Source of the DNA: Limanda limanda
Lineage: Eukaryota; Chordata; Actinopteri; Pleuronectiformes; Pleuronectidae
Assembly (NCBI RefSeq): GCF_963576545.1
Contig: NC_083638.1
Location: 2,715,119-2,779,118 of the forward strand
Direction: 5' to 3'
DNA: 64,000 nt
This document shows, in pieces, positions 56,311-64,000 of this stretch. The notes under the pieces were generated by a model. It did not search any database. It had not been told where the DNA came from and saw only the letters and a program-made list of their open reading frames with translations. Made by a program: the position numbers and the translations under genes. Within the stretch, counting starts at the first letter, position 1. Each line of letters begins with the position of its first letter.

Positions 56311-57120
56311 TTTTAAAGATGGACTTCTTCAGTTGGAAGTTGTGAGTAATAAAGAGCGATCGCTAGGACAACGTCAGAGAGTCCAACACAACTAAACATT
56401 GGATTTGTTGAAGAAACAGAAAATATGTTTTTCTGAAACCGAAACCAAATTTTAAAAGATGCATCCGTCAATAATTTATCGTAAATAATCAAATTATTTG
56501 CGTTGATAAATCCAGTTTTACATTTTATTTTGACAGTGAGGAGTTTTAAAGGAAAAGTATCGAAGTATAAGTATAGTATAAAAGTATTAGCAGTATAAAA
56601 GTTACTGGATCATCTTTTCAACATAAGTCTGGACATCAGTCTGAGACCTGATCTCCACTCGACCCAGCTGAACCCAGAGGAAGTGAGTGATGCTGCAAAG
56701 TCCAAATCATCTGATTCACTCGTTCTGAACTCACTGCTCATGTGTCGTTCACGTCAAGGACAAGTCATCGATTGATGATGATGATGATGAAGAGCACAGT
56801 GAACTGAGCAGAGCAACAATAACCTGAGGGGAGGAGCCTTTTGTTGTTGTCAGGAGAGAGGAGGCGACAGTAGGAAGCTCAGGAATGAGAATCAGTGGGA
56901 TTTCACAACAGCTTCATTTCCTGTGTGGTGTCCTGTGTCCCTGCTGTGAACCTGCAGAGATAATGAAACTGTTTGTTGCACCTCTGAAGTGATGATCGGG
57001 AGCTCAGACTCTTCTGATTCACACAGAGAGGGTTACACGGTCAGGAAGCTGTAGATGAGGACGTCTGTCTCTGCTGCTGGAGACAAACGTCACCGACTGT
57101 AAATGACCATCACAAGAAGT

Positions 57121-57193
57121 GGTTCCATAGTGTAGTGGTCATCACGTCTGCTTTACACGCAGAAGGTCCTGGGTTCAATCCCCAGTGGAACCA
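57121..57193 (+). tRNA. tRNA-Val (anticodon TAC)
   Basis: The 73-nt cloverleaf has acceptor arms GGTTCCA and TGGAACC plus discriminator A. The anticodon arm is TCTGC-TTTACAC-GCAGA, giving anticodon TAC, which reads GTA valine. The T arm is CTGGG-TTCAATC-CCCAG. The A box (TAGTGTAGTGG) and B box (GGTTCAATCCC) for RNA polymerase III are intact. It closely matches vertebrate tRNA-Val-TAC. No CCA is encoded. A run of four T lies about 48 bases downstream rather than directly after the gene. Confidence 0.95.
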
Positions 57194-57503
57194 ATTCTAT
57201 GGCTGAAATTAGTGACGTAAAAGAACAAATCAGACACTGACTTTTACCTGAATGTGGAAATCCTTCTCACTCCTGTTTTATAAAATATAACAATCAACAC
57301 CGAGACACATAACAGGAAACAATGCGTCTAATATACAGATTCAGACATTCACTCCAAGATAGAATCAAACCAGCATTCAAACCAACAACCTTCTTGCTGG
57401 GAGACGTCAGTGCTGCTTAGCAACAGAACAAACTATCCAAAATGTTCTGAATAAAGTGTAGAAACAAGCTCCTGTACCTTGATGAACAAAGCACTTGTAC
57501 AGT

Positions 57504-57576
57504 GGTTTCATGGTGTAGTGGTCATCACGTCTGCTTTACACGCAGAAGGTCCTGAGTTCAATCCTCAGTGGAACCA
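57504..57576 (+). tRNA. tRNA-Val (anticodon TAC), second copy
   Basis: This second 73-nt copy lies 310 bases downstream in the same orientation. The anticodon arm is identical. The acceptor stem reads GGTTTCA against TGGAACC, so one pair is U:G instead of C:G. The T arm CTGAG-TTCAATC-CTCAG keeps pairing by a compensated change. It remains foldable and has intact internal promoter boxes. No close T-run terminator follows, so expression is less certain. Confidence 0.88.
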
Positions 57577-60255
57577 GATGCTTCACTTATTGTTCTGAAG
57601 AACAACCTGAATGCAGAGATCATGTTCTTACTCGAGCATTCCAAGTATACGTCAGTGATCACTTTATTTGCGCTTTTAGGCACATTACTGTAAGAGTTTG
57701 TTTAAAACTGATACAGAGCCAGAACACATCATTTTACTTAGAAAATGTGTCTGTTTTCAAACAAAAATATACAACTATGGATGTAGCCTTCCGTCTACTA
57801 CAATGACTGCTCGTCAAATAGCTGCAGAACTGTAGATCCTCCTAATGTATGAACTCATTGAGAACCCCCCTAGAATCTTCTGACCTTCAGAAGTCCAAAG
57901 ACAGCTGTGCGAGATCCAAGCAGAAACAAAAAAACATATTATTCTTTGTTGCAACATAAACCAGAGATCCATCCGACACTTGTAAACACAGACTGACCTC
58001 CTCAAATTAATCTAGAACCTCAACGTCCTATCAAGCCCCTGAAGGATCTGTGGAACCTTCCAAAGAACCTGAATAAAACCTTAAAGAACCAGAGTAATCT
58101 CCTCAAAAAGCTGTTACATACAAAATGTCTGGTAACTGACTGCAGAACCTCCTCAGGAACAGAATCTCAGAACCTTCTGCGACACTAGACCCCATAAAGT
58201 TCTGTTGGAATATCCCAAACAACCATAAAATACAAGTTACACAGTCTCCTAAATATTTGTTGCATGGTCGTGTATTTATATTCTTGTGTTTCAGGACATT
58301 TTTCATGAAAACAAACAAACAGCCATCATCAGGAGTGATCATCTACCCCCATTAACGCAAATATTCAAGCAAATTCGGAATTTTGAAGCTTTTGATTTGA
58401 TTTTCTTCCCCTTCTCATAATTAAGAATATTACAAAATTGTATTCTGCAGGAGACAGTTTCAAATAAGTCAAACCACACACCTGCCTCAGTCTTCACAGT
58501 GTGTGAAGCTCAATCCTTGAGTGATGCTGAAGAAAGGAAACTTCCTTCCCTGTTAAGATTTGACTTCACGCATGAAAAACAACAGAGTTTACAAAGTGTC
58601 TCTGCTGAGATCTGAGAGCAGTTTAGAAGCAGCAGCGGCGTGGAGCAGGTGGGCGGTTCTTTTAGCCCCGCGGTGACTTTAACATGAGAGTAACGTGTGT
58701 GTTCCTGAGGCTCTTCACTGCAGGCGAGAGACGACTGCCAAACGCCTCAGCTCCAAATAATCATCATCTCCAGCTCTTTTATTTCATCCGAGCTAATTAA
58801 AGTGATGAAATCTGGAGCAATATCCTCCCGTTCAAATGTTCCAGGCATTGTGAAGCTTCTGGCAAAAAGGAAATTGGTGATGAAAAGGTGGAGAGGGAGG
58901 CGGAAACACAGCAGCTCGGGTCCAAGCTAAATTAAAACCGATCCTTAATGATGACTTTGATTAGATGGCATAATAGACTTAGTTTGCTTTATACTTTACA
59001 CTTATCACGTCATAAAGTCGACTTGTGTGAATCTGATGTACAAACTCTCAGAGAGAAATGGAATCCAGGAGCTTTCGAATCAGGACAGTCTGAAGGTGGT
59101 GTGACCCCTGACCTGGGAAACATCGTGACTGAACCGGCTCAGACAGACACAATATTCATATACGACTGTTTATCATAATCTAGTTATTCCAGAAATCTCT
59201 CATATCTAGAGAACAGTTCATCTTAGTGCAGCTGTGGCGGTTGGGTCGCGTCAACTTGAGTTATGTTGTCGTTAACAGTGATTTGATGATTATAGGCCGT
59301 GGTCAAACATTGGTAACTTACCTTTTTTAATACAAACAGTGTATACGCACCTTTTAACGGTGGTTTACTCGTTATTAACAGATTTTTGTGAACGTGTCCT
59401 TGTGCAGCAGCAAGTCTTTATTTGCTGCAGCTCAATTACTGAAGGTCACAGGCCGGTTTATAACAGACAATGAACTTTAGTCCTTATTTGGTCTTTTTTG
59501 TATAGTTGACCTACGAAACAGCTCCAAGATCAATTTGACTTCTTTTAAATCACTTCTTAAAACCCATTTTTTATAGACTTGGTTTCGTGTGATGTTGTGT
59601 TTTTATTTTAGTTGTTCATTTACTTTTATTGTCATATTACTGTTTTTATGTGTTCAAGTTCTCATGTGCCACAGCTTTATATTTCATCATTTAATTTAAA
59701 CACTTCCTTGTGAAAGTGTTTAAATTAAAGTGAATCCTGCTGATTCTTATTTCTCTTATATTTAGTTTTCAGGCTTTGCTGTAAAAGCACTTTGTAAACT
59801 CTGCTTTTAAAATGTGCTGTGTAAATAAAGTTTAATATTATTATTATAGCATTATTTCACTGAAAAAATGAACGTCATCTGAGGGTTATTTAAATTTATC
59901 TCTGCACATTATTTGCGCAGCTTATTGAATAAATGTGCGCGATCATACGTAAACATGGATCTAAACTGCAGGGGATGAAGTTCAGGTTCATGTCTGATTC
60001 CAGCTGTGGACGTGCCTCTCTCGGATGTGTGTTGGTTCACTTGGTTGGTTCACCCCCCCCCCCCCCCCCCCGCTATCAGCCCGGCAGCAGCAGCCTCCTG
60101 ACAGCCGCCTGTCGGACGCCCTCCTCCCGCTGCTCCATCACACCGCTCCGCCTGCTCCCGGTTCCTCTTCGGTTCTTCTTCTTCTTCTGCTTCCTCACGC
60201 ACGGACCTGGGATCGGGATCTGATCGAGGTGCACGGTGATTCTCTCGGTGGTTGA
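57577..60255. other. Intergenic region between the tRNA genes and the candidate first exon
   Basis: No supported gene. The stretch 59510-59850 looks like a fish LINE 3' end. From about 59990 the sequence turns GC-rich and has a C-run at 60051-60070, as at a promoter. Confidence 0.5.
59510..59850 (+). mobile_element. LINE 3' end-like sequence
   Basis: CACTTCTTAAAACCCATTTT followed later by AGCACTTTGTAAACTCTGCT and AAATAAAGTTTAATATTATT matches the usual 3' end of fish LINEs. There is no intact coding part. Confidence 0.5.
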
Positions 60256-61083
60256 ATGGAGTCGCCCCGGCAGGATCCAGGGAGCGAGCCGGGCAGGAGC
60301 AGCTCTGATCCGGGCTCCCGGCTCCCCGACCCCCCGCTGGGTGTGGAGGTCCAGCCGGGCAGGAGGGGGTGCAGCTCGGGCTCCAGCAGAGGTAGGACCG
60401 GGGGGTTGGTGGTTGTGTTAGCGGGGATGATGTGACTGTGTCGGGCTGCAGCTGGAAGTCTCCCGGTGCCACGACGCGTCCTCGGGCTGGTTTTACGCGC
60501 TTGACACCTGCACGCAGCGGGGGGTGAAGCGACCTGAAGCCGCTGCTGGTGACTGAGGGTCGGACACATTCAGAGCTGAGACCCGCTGACTGAAGCCGAG
60601 CTGGAGATCTGAGTTTCTCATCATTGTTTGAATGAACAGATTTGAGACAGTTTGGAGTTTAGAGACTTTCTCTGTTCTCATCTGAAGGAGTGAAGTGGAT
60701 TTTTCTGAAGGTGTTTTTGACGTGTCCCAGATTCAGCTCGGCAGACAGACACATATCTATTAATAATTGAAACTCTTTTATTATTATTTAATTATTTATT
60801 CATCAACAAATCATCTGTGGAAAGGTCACATGACCTCCGCTGATGACCCCTGACCTCCAGAATCAAACTCTGTCACTAGCGTTTGTCTACAGAGCTTCTT
60901 CTGGGTCTGGACTCACAGGAGCTCCATCTCCAGCTCTGGTCCTCTGAGGAAGGTTCTCTCCATCCCTGCACACGAGCCAATCACAGACCAGACACTGTCC
61001 TGGTGTGTGGTTGTTGGATGGAGGAACAAGACTTGTGTGTTGAGAGCAGCTCCTCAGCTCTACTCTTACCCGCTCTTGTCTAA
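60256..61083 (+). CDS. Unidentified gene: candidate GC-rich first exon, possible second exon
   Basis: I do not recognise this protein. ATG at 60256 lies in GC-rich, promoter-like DNA. It opens a 45-codon frame (MESPRQDPGSEPGRSSSDPG start; Pro/Gly/Ser-rich) that ends at a good donor GTAGGA after 60391, in phase 1. An acceptor at 60892 (TTTGTCTACAG) could join in phase to a 63-codon frame, 60893-61083, beginning ELLLGLDSQELHLQLWSSEE and ending ALLLPALV and stop, for 108 aa in all. The second exon could be chance, and the true gene may instead run beyond the window. A low-complexity, probably disordered N-terminus is all that can be described. Confidence 0.3.
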
Positions 61084-61316
61084 CTAGCCTTCACTCTGGT
61101 CCTGGAAGGGGACGTCTTCACGTGTCTCAGCAGTAAGAAAGTGATGAATGAGTGATGGTATCTGACATACGTTTGAAAAACTGGTCAAAGGTATAAAAAA
61201 CTAAAAATTGCAGTGTGAGGCTGAGGCCTGTTACTATGACAACATGGTTTGTTTTAGTGTGTGTTTGTGAAGATGAAGTCGTGAAGTCGGAAGCTGATAC
61301 AGACAGAAACGTTTCT

Positions 61317-61354
<38 letters not shown>

Positions 61355-62221
61355 AGAGCGCGAGAAAGAGAGAGAGAGAGGTCAGATGAAGCTTCATTGA
61401 GTTTCTCGGAGTTGAGTCGATTTACGTAACAACTGTTCAAGGAGAAGGAAAAAACTCGCAGTGAGTTGTGAGCTGTGTTGAAAGGAGCAGATAGTGTGAC
61501 TCTGTTGGAGTCAGACCTCTGAGTCAATACATATATTATATATTTATGTTGATAAAGTTAAACTGCATCAGTTCACCTCACACAGCGTTTCTACTCCTGC
61601 ACGATGAGTCATCTTGAACTTCTTTTTCAACCATGTACGTATGAATGAATTGTCTATATCTGTGCATATAGCATCACATCTATGGGTCTTAGATGTCTTG
61701 CACACACAACGATGCACAATTTGCACATGAAAAAATAGTGACACAACATCTTAATCCTGTATAATCATGTGATCTGATTAAAATGCTTTTGTATCAGTGC
61801 CAGACTCCAGAGTTGTAAAATAATTTGATATCAAATGTCTCTGGTCACAGTAAAAACCAGCTCATTTAAACTGAACGGATCTGTGATGGTTTGTTTGTCC
61901 AGCTCCAGTGAAAACGTCTGTGTGCGTTGACTGACAGCAGAGTTGACCTTCCTTCACTGGAAGGTCAAAGGTCGGACTTTAAAGCTGACGTGAGGGATCT
62001 AAAGGTTCTGAACCGCTCTGAGTGTGTTCGCTGTTAAAAAGATACGACAGCGTCAGACACAGTTTAATCAAAATGTGTGTTTGACAGCTTTTAGTTTTAC
62101 TTTATTCTCATAAACCAAAGAGTTAGGGTTAAGTTCCTATTACTTTGCCATGATTGAAAGGATTTGAAAGGCCACATGATTTCATGGGTGAATTTATCAG
62201 ACATTTTTTTTTACTAAAGCC
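61084..62221. other. Non-coding stretch with a (GA)n tract
   Basis: Nothing gene-like was seen apart from a (GA)n microsatellite at 61321-61380. It may be intron of the unidentified gene. Confidence 0.5.
61321..61380. repeat. (GA)n microsatellite
   Basis: A GA tract of about 60 bases with CG interruptions. Confidence 0.9.
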
Positions 62222-63320
62222 GAATGGGGTCTTCGTTTAACTCCCACTTGTAGAACGCCGTGACTTCGAACAGGTCCTCGTCCTACAGACAGTCGAAGAT
62301 CATCCGCAGCAGCTCTGATGGAGCGAGACAAAATGTTTCAAACTATTAATATCGCTCGTACACTTAATACGAGCTGAACAAGAAGAGACATCTGAACTGT
62401 GTGAGTATCATTTCTGCACAGGAACAGATTCAGGGCGTCTGAAAGGGAACTTTAGATATCAGAGTAATGAGACTCACGTGCAGGTTGATCCTTCTGCACC
62501 ACCAGGGCCTCCAGGGCCGGAGAGCCTGCAGCTGCTCCTCCTCCTCCTGCAGGTGTTTCTGTGTGACTCGCTGCCTGATCCCATCACAGGCCACGCTGTA
62601 GTAGTTGTTTCCATCAGCTGAGGTGAAAGTGAGAAAAGCTTCATTAAACACTCAGCTCCCTCACTGACGTTGTGTACTTCACTCAGGACCATCAATTCAT
62701 CATCACATTCAGTCTGTTATTCACATTCTCTCATAAGAGATAATGGTCGATAACAGCCTGGTAGAGTTTGTGTAAACTAGGACTGTAATGGTAAACACCA
62801 CTGCAGGGTTAGGGTTATCATAACATTCTTATTAAAGTTATTGTGTATGTGTATGTGTAGTCCTTATTAATTTATCACAGAAACTTGTTGTGTTCCCTCT
62901 CGGAACCATTTCCTCACAAACACTTTAAGCTTTTTTGTCACTATCGAAGCTCAAGTATCTACACACAAACATTCACATGCTTAATTTTAAAGATTCCAAA
63001 AGGCAGCACTTACCCTCATGAGGCCGTGGAACACTCTGGCATAGACCAGTGGAAGGTTCCTCTTTCTCTTTTCGAAGGTGAGCTCTTTGACTCCTTTCAG
63101 CCTCTCCTCTCTGTCCATGTTAAGTTCAAACACCTGTTGCAGCAGCTGTCCAAAGCTATCGGGGTCAGTTTGTTGAGAATGATGCGGAACAGTTTGAACA
63201 CCTCCTGCTCTGGAGCGTTCTCCTCTGGCTCTCCTCTCATCCCTGAAGGCTTCCAGGCGTTCTCGGGCTTGTTCAACTCTCCTCTGGACCTTCTCAGAGG
63301 GACGTGGTTCTCTAACTTTG
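62222..63320 (-). pseudogene. Degenerate eIF4G1/3-like translation factor fragment
   Basis: Two separated parts of eukaryotic initiation factor 4G are recognisable on the minus strand. At about 63320-63014 is the start of the MIF4G domain. One frame reads ELNKPENAWKPSG and VFKLFRIILNKLTP; a one-base shift then moves to DSFGQLLQQVFELNMDREER and LKGVKELTFEKRK, ending at an intact donor after GLMR. At 62617-62478 and 62314-62222 is the C-terminal W2 region: KHLQEEEEQLQAL, a frameshift, ALEALVVQKDQPA, then, after what looks like a retained intron, LLRMIFDCL, a TAG stop (62283-62285) and DEDLFEVTAFYKWELNEDP. The middle of the protein is missing. Retained splice sites suggest a duplicated, not reverse-transcribed, copy. 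Two frameshifts and a stop argue against function. Confidence 0.75.
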
Positions 63321-63961
63321 AATTCCATACCTGCTGCTTGCAAACATTCCTGAATGAAGTTGAACATTTTATTTTGGTCCTTCTGCTGATAAAGCTTTGT
63401 AAATCCAATGCTGTCAAAAGTGGCTATGAATGGATCTAGACAATCTGATGAAAGATTAGAATGAATTTTGCTTTAATTCTTTGCTGAACGATGATGACAC
63501 TTCTTCTTCGTTGGTCTAGCAGTGTGTGGCAACTAAGGTGCTTCCAAAGGGCCAAGATCAAAGCCATGTCCCGAGGCCAGAGCAGGACAAAGGCATCAAA
63601 GCAACATCTGGAGACAAACAGCTTCATGTAATTAGATCATTTAGTCGAGCACTTGCTTTGCACATAAGTGATTATTAGGAGTGAGAGTGAACAGCAGACC
63701 TTTGAAGAGCTTTCAGGACAGTTTACAGCTTATTCAACAACAATATCTTGCCTCAGCTCAAATTAATAATGAATAATTGCTTTAGAAATTTGATTCACTT
63801 TATAAAATTGCATTTATTTTTAAAATTGTCAGTATTTACGCAAATGTTTCCCATCTAGCCTTCAAACAGCTCTTCGAATGGAGTGTATTCAGGACCCTCC
63901 TAAAAACCAAGATGGAGACGGAAATTTCCGAATTCTTTACGCAAGGACGAAGCGAATCAAA
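63321..63961. other. Non-coding stretch at the right end
   Basis: No supported gene. Short reverse-strand frames around 63436-63627 were not recognised. The last 150 bases become richer in CpG, as before a promoter. Confidence 0.4.
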
Positions 63962-63977
63962 ATGGCGACCGCTTCGG
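63962..63977 (+). CDS. Possible first coding exon cut by the window end
   Basis: AAAATGGCGACCGCTTCGG opens with a good Kozak context (MATAS) and is followed by a possible donor GTAAAA. It resembles a housekeeping-gene first exon, but only five codons are visible, so the protein cannot be identified and the call is weak. Confidence 0.18.
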
Positions 63978-64000
63978 GTAAAATGCTGATAAATGTAAAT

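Larger units (their letters stand above)
51362..57120. other. Intergenic region upstream of gpn1
   Basis: No supported protein gene in about 5.7 kb. Close to gpn1 there is a 21-bp unit (GTGAGTAGTGAGTACACGTCA) repeated about twice (51437-51483). Further out are LINE-like fragments (51646-51710, about 53960-54262) and a partly duplicated block (51990-52150 resembles 52350-52460, shared TTATGCTGAGTT, GAACATTTCAG and CTTGCTGTGA). A dispersed repeat lies at 56040-56310. Confidence 0.55.

Noticed and set aside
63436..63627. 63-aa reverse-strand frame near the right end
   Set aside because: No recognisable motif and no splice context; probably part of an old repeat or chance.

Overview
The window is vertebrate genomic DNA and almost certainly comes from a ray-finned (teleost) fish. 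The genes have vertebrate exon-intron structure with short introns. The intergenic DNA is full of (CA)n, (GA)n, (GATA)n and (CAT)n microsatellites, small terminal-inverted-repeat elements and LINE 3' tails of the kind common in fish. The gene set (two IL-17A/F-type cytokines, a PAQR7/8-type receptor, stathmin-4, ZNF395) also fits a teleost. The species cannot be named from the sequence. There are no bacterial genes, CRISPR arrays or operons.

Layout: gtf2a2 (+, 485-2672) lies tail to tail with znf395 (-, 4898-8617). Next on the minus strand come a LIME1/PAG1-like single-pass transmembrane adaptor (15606-18582), a five-exon PAQR7/8-like membrane progestin receptor homologue (23133-25192) and an IL-17A/F-like cytokine (26030-27272). 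A second IL-17A/F-like gene (+, 31360-33350) is head to head with the first. Then follow stmn4-like (-, 35800-38143, with a probable 5' UTR exon near 39.3 kb) and gpn1 (-, 45943-51361). The right end holds two tRNA-Val(TAC) genes (+, 57121-57193 and 57504-57576), an unidentified GC-rich candidate first exon (+, 60256-60391), a degenerate eIF4G-like pseudogene (-, about 62222-63320) and a possible first exon cut by the window end (63962). I rebuilt each multi-exon gene by hand from GT/AG sites and phase. Reading frames close exactly: 109 aa GTF2A2, 422 aa ZNF395, 244 aa adaptor, 352 aa PAQR, 141 and 163 aa IL-17s, 186 aa stathmin, 400 aa GPN1.

How the genes relate: gtf2a2 (basal transcription), gpn1 (RNA polymerase II assembly and import) and the tRNA genes are housekeeping. 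The two cytokines beside a PAQR8-like gene recall human 6p12 (IL17A, IL17F, PAQR8). ZNF395 and STMN4 recall human 8p21. An adaptor gene between a ZNF395-type and a stathmin-type gene mirrors two human paralogous blocks, STMN3-LIME1-SLC2A4RG (20q13) and STMN2-PAG1-ZNF704 (8q21). It may therefore be a third member of that adaptor family.

The points most worth a second look are: that candidate third LIME/PAG-type adaptor; a PAQR protein in which two of three expected zinc-binding histidines are arginine; an IL-17 pair in which one member has lost both extra cysteines while both genes carry a CA repeat just after the exon-2 donor; a stathmin whose C-terminus has been overwritten by an arginine run from a GGA repeat; and several TIR elements sitting in introns. 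I found no wholly new type of system.
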